Shown: piece after piece, positions 1-8,900 of the stretch
How positions within the stretch are numbered: position 1 is the stretch's first letter
Layout: each line of letters begins with the position of its first letter
NCBI GenBank assembly: GCA_005223375.1
Contig: RXOD01006544.1
Coordinates: 1 to 10,028, forward strand
DNA length: 10,028 bases
Source: Amoebophrya sp. AT5.2
Taxonomy: Eukaryota > Sar > Dinophyceae > Syndiniales > Amoebophryaceae
Reading direction: 5' to 3'
Program-made: the position numbers and the translations under genes
Notes under the pieces: generated by a model
Databases searched by the model: none
Told to the model about the DNA's origin: nothing
What the model saw: the letters and a program-made list of their open reading frames with translations, nothing else

Positions 1-1261
1 GCAGGAGCCGTTGCAGCGGGCTCCCCTGCTGTGTCCGGCTGCAACTCCGATTTCGGTCTCGGCGGACGCTTCGGCAGGAGCGTGATATCCTTGTTCAGTA
101 CCTTGCCAAGAGTCTTCTCGTCCGTCTTCCCGTCTTTCCCAACCGTCTCGCCGGACAAATCCACCTGTTGAACGTAAGTCGTCCTCGGGTGTTCGACTGG
201 ATGGCATTTTTTCGTTCTTGCTTCATCACGGGTTGGTGGTTGTAGGTGTAGCTCAAACGCCGGCAAACCAAAACCGATATACGAACATCACAAGAAAGAA
301 CAAACTAGGTATACTTAGTATAGTAGGTACGACCACGAGTTACTAACTCCAACTACGACGACGATATAAACCATATGACTAGAGGAGGTAGAGGTACATG
401 CGCGCTCACGGCTGGGTCGAAGATGACGGCGCAGCACACGCCCCCAACGAAAGTGACAAGTGCGAAGACGGTGGCGATGAGCAAAATCACCTTCCCATCG
501 ATGGGTGGATCCGGGTACTCGACGACAGCCGGGCCGCCGATCGTCTGGAACAGCGGGTCACGTACATAAACAGGCGCTACTCGGTCGTCACTGCTGCTGC
601 TGGTGCTGGTCTCCTGGTCCAAAAACTGCTCCAGGTCAGTGTCCAAATCCGAGAAGGAAGACGAAGACCGTCGTCGCGGGGACGAGCCGAGAATCCCACT
701 GCTGCTTCCACCTGCGATGTAGCTGTCGTGCTGCAGCTCCTGGTCGACGTGCCCGTTGGTGCTCATCTTACGTGCTGTGCTGCTAGCGCTAAGAGACTGA
801 TGCTGCCGTTGGTGCCGCCCTCTCCTCACGACGTGCGCGTGCGTGTGGCGCCTCGGTGGTGAACCTCCCCGTCCACTTCCACGAAGGGTACTACGATCAT
901 CTGGTAATTCGTCGAAGAGGCCGTCCCTCTCCTCGTCCGCCCGTTCAGCGTCGTAGTCGTAGTCGAAGTTGTTCCCGCCGTCGTCTAGGACAACACGGCT
1001 GGAGTGCCGTAGCAGCTGTTCGCCTTTCCGACGATGATGTCCTCCGCTTGCGGGCTGTAGTTCTGCTTGCGCATCGAGCGCGAAGACCCCTGACCCGAGG
1101 TCAAATCGTTGCTGATCGTGCTCCAGCAATGCTATAGCAGCGTGAAGTATGCGCATGCGGATGCGTCTCCGATTCACGCGCCACAATTGCTGACGCAATG
1201 TTGAGGAGGAACTACAACATGACATTGTGGTGGCAGGAGCGCGAGCGCGACACCGGCCCAT
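1..1261 (-). CDS. Single-pass membrane protein of unknown function, 3' partial (two exons)
   Basis: I do not recognise this gene. Exon 1 is 1261..410 and exon 2 is 164..1, running off the window; the join gives 338 residues so far. Residues 1-90 are basic and low-complexity. Residues about 92-122 are strongly acidic, and about 185-225 are Ser-rich. Residues 258-281 are a clear membrane segment (VILLIATVFALVTFVGGVCC and a few more residues). After the splice the tail is hydrophilic and rich in Lys, Asp and Pro. The unspliced frame stops at 353-355, but exon 2 is open in all 54 codons and follows a CAACAG|GT acceptor like those of the kinase gene. The start at 1261 has the context AAAATGG, the same as the kinase start. 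A later Met at 766 (MSTNGH) would give a 119-residue first exon and is a real alternative. The frame being open for over 280 codons argues for coding; the identity and the N-terminus are uncertain. Confidence 0.5.
165..409 (-). other. Inferred GT-AG intron in the membrane protein gene
   Basis: The donor is read as GCC|GTGAGC and the acceptor as CAACAG|GTGGAT, giving 245 bases in phase 0, so exon and intron both resume with GTG. An alternative in-frame donor is CAT|GTACCT at 400, which would keep three more residues. The intron holds a near-palindrome TATACTTAGTATA at 310-322. Support comes from the matching acceptor and the open downstream frame only; no transcript evidence is available. Confidence 0.5.
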
Positions 1262-1682
1262 TTTGACTTTGAGATTCCTACATGGTGATAATCGGAAAAA
1301 CTACAATGAAAATAACACCACCTCTCCTCGGAAGTAGTAGCTGCGTCACACACTAGGGCGACACGTCGACGTCGATCACAATTGAACGGTCTCAGTCTGT
1401 CACTCGATAATACCTCTCCTCCAGCCGACGTCGTAGAGACACAGACACAATCACAAACTCCTTGTCCTCTCTCCTCGTCTAGCACTCATCCTCGATTGTC
1501 GAACGAGCTATAAATCTTCTGAGCCTGTACGAGGATTTCCTGAGCCTGAAAGAGACGGATTCAATGCCGATTCCAAGCCGATGTGCGATACTACTAGTAC
1601 AATCAATGGCAAAACATCGACGTGGCGTTGTAGGAAAGTCGACCATCGACGGTGGCTGCACAACATTTTTTTTTACTGGAAC
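1262..1682. other. No convincing gene; possible 5' region or intron
   Basis: Reading frames here are short and have no recognisable motif on either strand. The minus-strand frame of the downstream membrane protein is closed by an in-frame TAG about 45 bases before the 1261 start. The nine bases CTGAGCCTG occur twice, at 1519-1527 and 1540-1548, 21 bases apart. On the minus strand each copy reads CAGGCTCAG and could serve as an AG|G acceptor. The stretch could be a 5' leader, a promoter, or an intron joining 2363..1687 to the membrane protein gene. I found no frame-consistent join. Confidence 0.3.
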
Positions 1683-2363
1683 CTACGTGCATTTGAAGGC
1701 GGAGTTCGGCGGGGCCTCTGTTGGTGTCGCGGGTAAGGGCAATCTAAGCTGTCGCGGACCACGCTGCTTTTCTTCTCTTCTACTGTGATATTGCGGGCGG
1801 TTGTTCGCTACTGTAACTGTAACTGCTGTACTTGTTTCTTCTTCTTCCTCCACCTTCTCTTGCTTACCTGATGCCACTCGCCATGAAGGCTTACTTCTAT
1901 TCGTCTCAAGCTCAACTTGATTACGCAGCCACGACTGGCCTTGCTGCGTCTCTTCCTTTTGTTGTTCCTCGTCGTCGAGATTGATTTCAACGCGCGGCAC
2001 AGCGGCGTTTTTCTTCCTCGTCCAGACCTGCATTTGTTCGCATGCTTCTTGTTGTAGTTGCTGGTTCTTCACGCACGAATTCTGGGCGGAGCGACTGGTG
2101 CTTGTCCACTGAACTTTACGAGGCTCCAAGTTCTGTCGCGCAAACACACGAAGCTGTGCAGCCGTCACAGCCCCCGTCTTGGTTTTGTTCGTCGGAGTTC
2201 TCCTGGTCGTTGTTTCGAAACCTTGGATGTGCTGGCCGTGGCCCGTATCTCCTCCTAGCTCTGACGCAGCAATGCCCGCCGTGCTCACGCTGTTAGTGGT
2301 CCCCGCGCACGCGTTCCGGTGCTCTTTCCGTAGCAGTGAGCGTTGAAGCGCTAGCGTATTCAT
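1683..2363 (-). CDS. Uncertain low-complexity protein or exon, 226 residues
   Basis: This is an open frame from the first ATG at 2363 to a TAG at 1683; the frame is open further upstream to a TTG at 2387. The protein is hydrophilic and rich in Gln, Glu, Arg, Thr and Ser. It has a charged run near residues 130-145 (EINLDDEEQQKEE) and a Glu run near residues 175-182. It shows no signal peptide, membrane segment or known domain. The stop is embedded in a donor-like C|GTAGGT at 1686, so this may be an internal exon rather than a whole gene. An open frame of about 225 codons is unlikely by chance at this base composition, which is the main argument for it. The repetitive composition and the lack of homology I can recognise argue for caution. 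It could belong to the same transcript as the membrane protein to its left. Confidence 0.3.
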   Translation of the reverse strand: MNTLALQRSLLRKEHRNACAGTTNSVSTAGIAASELGGDTGHGQHIQGFETTTRRTPTNKTKTGAVTAAQLRVFARQNLEPRKVQWTSTSRSAQNSCVKNQQLQQEACEQMQVWTRKKNAAVPRVEINLDDEEQQKEETQQGQSWLRNQVELETNRSKPSWRVASGKQEKVEEEEETSTAVTVTVANNRPQYHSRREEKQRGPRQLRLPLPATPTEAPPNSAFKCT

Positions 2364-2667
2364 TTGTTTCCTTGTTGTACGTTCCAACTGTTTTTACAGT
2401 GCCACAGGTACTATAATCTATGTAGAAAGTACGCTACATTCGATTTGCCTGCGCGTCGACGTGGTAGTGGTGCTACTGGTGTTCTTTGATTTTGCCGCGT
2501 TGTAGAAGTAAACGCTGTAGATCTCGAAGACGGAAACGATATAAGTTTTTCATCTTTGGTGCAGCGTGGCTCTCATCTCCACGACTCCAACTCCAAGCCC
2601 AGATGAACAACAGTTGTGCCTGTGTCTTACCTTGCGGTGCTGGTGCGTGTGACTTTTAATTAAAAAA

Positions 2668-3030
2668 CATGCATGTAGTGCATCAACCAAATGAACTGGT
2701 GAACACTACTTCGCGGTCCTTGCTGCTGCGGTGGCGGTCCGCTGCGACTAAGGCGCAGCCTCCATCTTCATGCCCTGCCTTCACTCATGCGCGCGGCGCT
2801 GCACCTTGCGAAGGTAAATGCTCACACAATTGCGGCGCCATGTCCAGAAGATTGTGTATGCCGTGCATGGAATGATTTTCGGTCCAACAGTCGCAGAAAT
2901 GAAGACGCAGTATAGCCGGGCAAACATCATGCAGCGCGGCGGAGGCTCTGCATGCATGGCGTGATCATGTACAGACCGGATGCTTTTCTTGCATTTCAAA
3001 TGCCCTGTAGGTGCCTGCTTTCCCTGCATG
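2668..3030. promoter_or_regulatory. Dense cluster of CATGC/GCATG words
   Basis: CATGC starts at 2668, 2769, 2786, 2928 and 2951, and GCATG starts at 2671, 2865, 2950, 2954 and 3026. Equal base frequencies predict fewer than one such word per 363 bases counting both strands. TGCATGCA at 2949-2956 is a perfect palindrome. GCATGC-type words are bound by some ApiAP2 factors in apicomplexans. A regulatory role here is an inference from density and from a position between two genes. Confidence 0.3.
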
Positions 3031-3330
3031 GCGAGCCGCGAGGGATCCACATTTATAGCGTTGGCCTGGTCTAGCTTTCTGTGATGTGGCGGTACTCCTA
3101 CTCATGGCACAACTCGCGTAGTTGCGATTCACCAGGGCAAAGTCATGAAGAAGTAAGGTGTTCATGCGTCTTCTAAGGCTTGCTAGTAGCAGCGGCTGCT
3201 TGATAATCAGAATTTCTTCGTCGAAAATGTCTCTTATTTTGATGCAAATGCAAATCTCGCTCTTCTTTGAAAATGTATCTTTGCAGCCTACTTTCCTCCC
3301 CAACAACGCGCGCTCCTGTAAGTATATTCA

Positions 3331-3444
3331 TTACATCTGCCGCCCACGACCACGGCGCTGTGTCACCGCGCGCGTAGGTTCATCATGCGCCGGGGACGCA
3401 GCATTCCCGACCTCGTTTGCGCTTTTCCACTTCACCTTCTCCAC
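3331..3444 (-). other. Candidate alternative terminal exon downstream of the kinase stop
   Basis: On the minus strand a T-rich tract and CAACCGACAG|GT at 3445/3444 precede a GC-rich block. Spliced in phase 1 from the GGT codon of Gly327 (donor G|GTGCCT at 3551), it would replace the last residue with about 19 residues ending at a TGA. Read in phase 0 from 3444 it stays open for 37 codons to a TAA at 3331. It is the only ACAGGT on the minus strand of the window besides the four inferred acceptors. The hexamer could still occur by chance, so this is a candidate only. Confidence 0.22.
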
Positions 3445-3543
3445 CTGTCGGTTGAAAAAATGTAGAATAATATGCAGTTCTGTCGACGGCTACAACCGCT
3501 ACAGCGGTCGTTCTGCAAAAGAACTCGGAAGGGACGACCCATC

Positions 3544-5349
3544 TTAGGCACCCATCTTGAGGTCTTTGAGTTTGTCGACGGTCTCCTGGAAGAACTTTTC
3601 GTCAGACTGGACGTACATCATGCCGAGAAGAGCGAGGCACTGCGGCGCGTCCGTGTCTTCCACGGAGTCGAATACGGACTTCTTAATGGAGCACCCGGCC
3701 CCGTATGTCACCTGCGCGTCCCGACCCCACTCGGTCAATGTCTTCGAATCCAGCACCTTCAGCAAAGCCTTACCTGTGGTCCGATGGCGATGGGGTTGGG
3801 GGTGGTCGTTTGCGGACTAGTATACTTGAAGTATAAGTAGTTTCTTTCTAGCAAATGCAAAGTAAAAGTTTTCGATCAGCGACTGGGACTGACGGAAAGG
3901 CGACACCAATTGTGAGCCGAACGTTAGCGCATCATCTTCGGATGAGCGAGTCCCCAGCCAAAGCTTTACACATACCACATACACTTCTTACACATACCTA
4001 CGCTGAAAAGGAACTAGTCGGCATTGCGACAAAATAATGCACAACTAAGTGGTGCCCGTGCCGCCGCTGAAGAATAAGAGATCGAAAGGCAAATTGAAAT
4101 TCAATGAAGTAGCATAATAGTTCGTTGTACCGAACTGGGTGTCCTCCGCCTTCATGCCAAGCCAGTTCATCTGTTCGGCGAGGGCCTCGAAGGGCGAGGC
4201 GGAAGCGTGGACCGCGTTGTCGCCGACGTTGGGGATGGAAGACAAACCATACGCCTCCCAGTTCTTGTAGAACATGCCACGAAGAGAGTCCTTCGGCGCG
4301 GTTACCGGGTCCGTCGGGCCCAGGGCCTCACCTGTGAATAATAGACAAAACGAATTCCTGACGCTGATCGAGAGCCATTTAAGGTAGACGCGGAGGTCGC
4401 ACTTAAAACTACTTTTTATGCTTTTTCTTGGCTCTGTCGTACGCTTCTCTCGTGTCCTGGTGTGCCGCGTATCTTCCGTGCCTTGAGGGCTAGGTAGTGA
4501 GGAGTAATCATGTTCATGTGTCGCGTGTGCCTATGAGGAGGCGAGGGGCTGATGATGAAATATATCTGAAAGCCGAAAGGTCCTCGTATTTACCGCGGAA
4601 TTCCTCCCAGCTCATGTTCTTGGAATCCCACTCCACGACGAAGTAGTAGATTGACGCGGACTCGACGACGTAGTTGCTGCGCATGCTCATGAAAAACCCG
4701 TTCATGACGAAGAGGGGCTCTTGACCTGTAGATGATCATGAACATGCGGTGGCGATTTATTGCAAATGCAATTGCAACCATTACCATCCAAGGAAATTCA
4801 AGCCAAAGTCGAACAAGTCGACCATTCGTTTTTGTTACTTCGACAAATAAGTTGAGTAGAAAATAAGAAGAAGTACTAGGCACGAAATATTCAGTAGAAT
4901 TGCATGTCATAAGTACAAAGCGAACCTTCGACCGTGTCGATGAGCCCGCAGTAGAAGCCTCCGCCGAACTTGACGAGTTTTCCGGCTTTTTTCGCCTTCG
5001 CCCACTCCGTGTTGAGCTGTTCGCTGTCCATGCCGAGCTTCGTGCAGGCGTCCTTTGCGTTCAGGATTTTTCCCGCCGCCAGCTCGGTGTCCCAGTCCTT
5101 CCCCGAAAACTTGTCCGCGAACATTTTTTTCGGGACGTTCAATTCTGCCGGCTTCAGGATGGTGGCCTTGGACGCGATGGCGTAGTAGTGGTTATCGATC
5201 AGTTGCTTCTCGTCGATCTCCTTGCCAGTAATCAGGCCCTCCTTCAGCACCTTGAGGCCCTTGGCCTCGAGCCCGGCCTTCACGACCTCGCGAGCCTTCT
5301 CCGTGTTGGCATGGGGCTTCACAAACACGAAAGCGGTATTCAGCACCAT
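3544..5349 (-). CDS. Nucleoside diphosphate kinase-like protein, four exons, 328 residues
   Basis: Exons are 5349..4926, 4725..4594, 4331..4131 and 3773..3544, totalling 987 bases including TAA. NDP kinases move the gamma-phosphate between nucleoside triphosphates and diphosphates through a phospho-histidine. The protein opens with the family's first strand and lysine (AFVFVKPHAN, Lys11) and a matching helix to about residue 57. Residues about 60-142 are an extra segment absent from classical enzymes of about 150 residues. The fold resumes at EPLFVMNGFF (144-153), then VVEWD, GPTDP (190-194), SLRG (201-204) and NAVHASASPFEA (224-235). Asn224 and His227 fit the catalytic NxxH, and Arg203 fits the conserved Arg. 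Residues 254-328 are a C-terminal extension. There is no signal peptide, so it is probably cytosolic or flagellar. The start has the context AAAATGG. That a kinase-type fold is present is fairly sure. Enzyme activity is uncertain, because the classical HGSDS reads HASAS and KPDGV reads KPHAN. Confidence 0.88.
3774..4130 (-). other. Intron 3 of the NDP kinase-like gene (357 bases)
   Basis: The donor is TTCG|GTACAA and the acceptor ACCACAG|GTAAGG. The intron interrupts the Gly253 codon as G|GT, the same codon and phase as the other two. It carries a perfect 7-base inverted repeat, TATACTT-G-AAGTATA, at 3821-3835. A similar element lies in the intron at 165-409. Confidence 0.85.
3821..3835. repeat. 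Perfect inverted repeat in intron 3 of the kinase gene
   Basis: TATACTT-G-AAGTATA has seven-base arms around one base, inside the wider string ACTAG...AGTAG. A related string, ACTAGG-TATACTTAGTATA-GTAG, occurs at 304-327 in the other gene's intron. This may be a shared intronic element or chance similarity in AT-rich DNA. Confidence 0.4.
4332..4593 (-). other. Intron 2 of the NDP kinase-like gene (262 bases)
   Basis: The donor is CGCG|GTAAAT and the acceptor TTCACAG|GTGAGG. The intron interrupts the Gly186 codon as G|GT. The joined reading FRG-EALGPTDP continues the expected kinase motif order without a gap. I see no clear terminal inverted repeat. Confidence 0.85.
4726..4925 (-). other. Intron 1 of the NDP kinase-like gene (200 bases)
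   Basis: The donor is GAAG|GTTCGC and the acceptor CTACAG|GTCAAG. The intron splits the Gly142 codon as G|GT. Removing it joins a C-terminally open segment directly to the EPLFVMNG part of the kinase fold, whereas reading through gives a stop 11 residues later. AGGT occurs at both ends. CATGC near one end (4743) and GCATG near the other (4901) form a weak interrupted inverted repeat with TGA/TCA flanks. Confidence 0.85.
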
Positions 5350-5929
5350 TTTCTTTCACGATGTTGGTGAAGAGAGGCGTGCGCGTGGTATAGAATTATT
5401 TTTTTCTACGAGCGTGAGCGTGTATAATAAACACAAAGTAGTCGTCAGGGACAGTATACTTTCCTGCCAAAATAGAAATTTATTGACGACACGAGATGAA
5501 TGCTTCAGCACCAGCACCGATCACGTAACAACAGCACGACTTCTGATCACGTGAAGGCCACCTAGTATCAAGATCGTGACAGTGCCGCTCGAGTGATCTT
5601 GTTCAGCTTGCTTGCTATTCCGTCATTTGTCTGACCTCTGATTTTTGGATCCATTCACATTCTGGTGCGACTGTGCCTTTAATACCGACTCCAACAACAG
5701 AAAGACGCGTTGTGCCTTGTGCGTAGCGGACTTGCTGTCTCGAGCGAGGTTCATTGTGCATGCTCGACATAAGAAAGTAGATGTAGAGGCGCTGGCGCAT
5801 ATCAGCATCGACTCTAGAAACAGAAAATTACTTGCAACAAACTGCAACTGCTACTGCGTTATCAAACAGCACTGAAGGGCACAGCACCGCCTTCGCTCAA
5901 ATAAATTTCCACCACTATCATGTTCAACA
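5350..5929. other. Intergenic region between glycosyltransferase-like and kinase genes
   Basis: This AT-richer stretch of 580 bases should contain the 3' end of the gene to the right and the upstream region of the kinase. I see no gene. GATCACGT occurs twice, at 5519-5526 and 5545-5552, and the second copy lies in the palindrome TCACGTGA (5547-5554). A possible leader acceptor, CTCGTAG|AAAA, lies at about 5406, 56 bases before the kinase ATG; it is weak. I recognise no TATA box or polyadenylation site with confidence. Confidence 0.4.
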
Positions 5930-8900
5930 TCAAGCGACGGCTGCTTGCGCTTCGGCTTCATCTGTTGGAGCTACAGCTTTTGTTTTCACTATCGCGGCGA
6001 CTTCTGGCATTGGTTTCCCGGTTAGTTTGGCCACCTCATTCAACACACCCTGGTAGTCTCCGCCCGCAAATATCCGCTGCAGATACGCGAGCTGGTGCGG
6101 CGTCTGCTTCGGCTTGTGGTAGACAAGATTCTTACTCCTGACGGGGTGGTATTCGCGTGCGAACGGAAGTTGGGGACCATGAGACCCGATGCCGATAGGC
6201 GCTCCACCCTGCTCTGGCAACTGCTCTGACGCGAATGTCACCTTGTTTGCCAACAGAAAGTCCAACGCTTCTGCGACGTAATCTCCGAGCTCGGCCACGC
6301 CACTGAGTAGAAAATTTTCGCCTTCCGTAATGTTGAAAGGGTACGGGTGCCCCAGGATGACGCCCTTCAACCCGCCGAGCTCCTTTCGAGAGGGAGTCAT
6401 CACGAGGTTGGAGAGAGCGGCTCTCCGCGCTTTTCCTAATCCCACGACCGCTTCTTGCACTTTTCCCGCTGTGGAGCCAACACCAAGCTCGTCGGCGCGA
6501 CTGCCCACCTGACCCCCCGCTGTCCCCGGCGCGATCGCGTTTGGCCCGGTTCCGTAGGCCGCTCCGCCGCTCACTAGGCTTGAAAACATGTTTGCTGGTG
6601 ATGGCTTGCTAAGATGTTCGCTGAAGAACGAAGAACTGCCGCCCCCCAGTGCAGGAGGCACTCGCCCTGGCGAAGAGAAGCCCTCTCTGCCCGTGATGGC
6701 GACGCCGTAGTGGGTGATCAGACGATGCGGAAGGTGGCGGTACACTCGATCAATCCAAAAGATGCGCTCGACGCGGTCGTGCCCGACCTGCCAGGGCGCA
6801 ATCAAGGCGGCGTGCTCCGGCGAGAACAAAAAATCGAACGGCTGCGAAGGATCGTAACCGATGAACAGATCAGCTTCGACGGAATTCAGAATGGTCGTGC
6901 GGAGCAAGTTCTTCTCATTTTCAAGATGTTGTGCAGCAGCAGGTGATGGAGCAGGGGCTGGCGCTCCTGCGTGTCCGTGTGTTTGTTGTTCCGCGCGGCC
7001 TTCATTCTGTTGTTCGGAAGTGACAGTAAGGTCGTCTGCTAGCGGGGGAACGATCTCAAAATCAAAAGGAAGTGGGAGCTCTGCTTGTCCTAGAGCGTGA
7101 GCGTCCTCCGCGGGCCGGGGCCCGCTGCTTGTCTGCACAGTCCGATGCCTTTTGTCGTGCTGGCCCGCAACTACACCACGTCCACCTCCACGCTTTTTAC
7201 TTGTTCCTACTTGTTTCCCGCCCCGGGGGTCGAACCGCGCAAGTAGCTCCGATTTGATCTTTTCCGCGTTGGCGATATTCCCGGACGTCGAACTCGCAGC
7301 GGCCGCAGCTCCAGGAGCCCGCTCCTGTGGCCTATGGTTCCGGAAAAGCACCACCTTCGGTCCTTTCTTGTCCACAAGCGAAATGCCGGTCACTCTGCCT
7401 TCCTCGGCGCGTTGTACCTGAAGCATTCCCTTCCTGCGAAAAAGTAGGTCCACGAACGTTGAATTTCGAAACAGCCCCAGTCTGTCCAGCACGTAGTTTC
7501 GGAACCCGACGAGCATTCCGCTGTCGACGCCCACTTTGTGCTTCAGCATCATGTTTTGGTCGTACTTCCACTGCAGATCCGGATCCGAGAAGGCGCTGTG
7601 CCGCCACCCAATAATGGTGTTCGCGAAGCAGCGCCCACGCGGCAGCTCCTTATCGAAGGAGCTCACACTGGTGGCCACGGTTTGCAGCAGAACGTGGCGC
7701 AGAAGTTCGCTATTTCTGTCTGACGACTCGATGTTAGACGCCGTGCGAGAGGAGCTTCTACTTGCAGCTGTTGAAGATGCTGTCACGTTGTACGCGCGCA
7801 ATGCGTTCGAGTTTTCGGTGGCGCCGCGGCCCGCAGGACTACTTCGTCGATGCGCCGTCGCACCCGACGCCAGGTACACGTGCACTTTCGGGTGGTAAAA
7901 CGAATCGTCTTCTTGTTCATCATGCTCACTGCTACGCTCCATCTTTCTGGCGCGCTTTCTTAACCGATTCCCAAGCTCCTGGTAGTCGCGCTTCAAGAAC
8001 CCCCACCTCGCGAGCGCCGTGAAAATCTGCCACGCCACGTCGAGAGCCGCACTCAATGTGGTTACGGCCTCCGCGTCAACCTGCATCACAATGTTCACAC
8101 TCACAGCGACGTCTCCAACATGCGTTTGCAAACGCCCTGATGTCGTGTACAGCGGATAGGGTAGGAGCATCTTCGCTCTATCATCCGCTCCTCCTCCAGC
8201 TCCACTCTCCTCCGCCGTTTTTGAAGCTTTCGGCCACACTTCCATATGCAAGAGCGGGGAGAACATCTCGTGCGTCCACGCGTTACCCGACACCCCAGCC
8301 AGCTCCGAAATGCGGCTCTCAGGCCAGTAAGGGTGGATGGCTTTGAACGGGTTCCCGAACAAAAACCGGAATGCCTTCGGCGCCTGACGAAACCGCTTGA
8401 AATCCATCTGCACGTACGGAACTAACGCGCCCTCGCTCCTGCGGCTCACCGTTTTGTGGATTGCGGCGTGAAAAATGGCGTGGTCGTTCTTCACGTATAT
8501 GAAGTTCCTGCCGTCGGGGGAGAGACAGAGGTTGCGCACGAGACAATTGGTCTGGAAAACGCAGTCGTGATAGGTGGAGGCGGGCCGGTTGGGGGAGACA
8601 GTACCGCTACTTTTTCTTCGCTCGGTGTTGAAGCCCGCTGTCATTCTCACTGCGGCCTGCGCCGCTGCGGACGAAGGCGTCTTGACTACCGACTGTACAG
8701 CTGTCATTCCGCCCGTTGGAGATGGAGGAGATGGAGCTTGCTCGTTGTGATGATGAAGTGCGCCACCACCCGCGCCAGCTGTCCTTCCTGTTGCACGCTC
8801 TTCCGCCCTCCGTTTCTGTTCCACCAGCTTGATCACTTCCCTTCCTCCAAAAGTGAACAGTGACTGCAGGTACAGCTCCCGCATCCTCCTCGACTTTATC

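Larger units (their letters stand above)
2388..3543. other. Intergenic region with CATGC/GCATG cluster
   Basis: I see no convincing complete gene on either strand in these 1.16 kb; the open frames lack recognisable motifs. The stretch should hold the 3' end of the kinase gene and the upstream region of whatever lies at 2363. It contains ten CATGC or GCATG words between 2668 and 3030, including CATGCATG twice. It also has a small perfect hairpin (ACCGCT-AC-AGCGGT, 3495-3508) just past the kinase stop, and a GC-rich block at 3331-3444 that follows an acceptor-like ACAG|GT. Confidence 0.5.

Noticed and set aside
341..348. Plus-strand TTACTAAC resembling a yeast branch-point
   Set aside because: It lies in an intron transcribed from the minus strand, so the word is on the wrong strand to act there.
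1174..1485. Minus-strand frame of 103 codons upstream of the membrane protein gene
   Set aside because: Cys- and Ser-rich with no motif; it overlaps the longer membrane protein frame in another phase. No splice join keeps both.
1810..1850. CTGTAA tandem copies and a CTT-rich tract
   Set aside because: Short simple-sequence drift inside a low-complexity frame; too short to call a repeat element.
3158..3547. A plus-strand frame of 129 codons in the gap after the kinase gene
   Set aside because: No recognisable motif; it overlaps the kinase 3' end, is rich in Ser, Arg and Cys, and would be the only plus-strand gene in the window.
4900..5370. Plus-strand frame of 156 codons opposite kinase exon 1
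   Set aside because: It is the antisense shadow of a well-supported exon with kinase motifs on the minus strand.
5464..5482. Minus-strand TATTTTGGCAGG resembling part of the dinoflagellate spliced leader
   Set aside because: Only about eight bases (ATTTTGGC) match, it lies over 100 bases before the kinase ATG, and the rest diverges. That is not enough for a relict leader.
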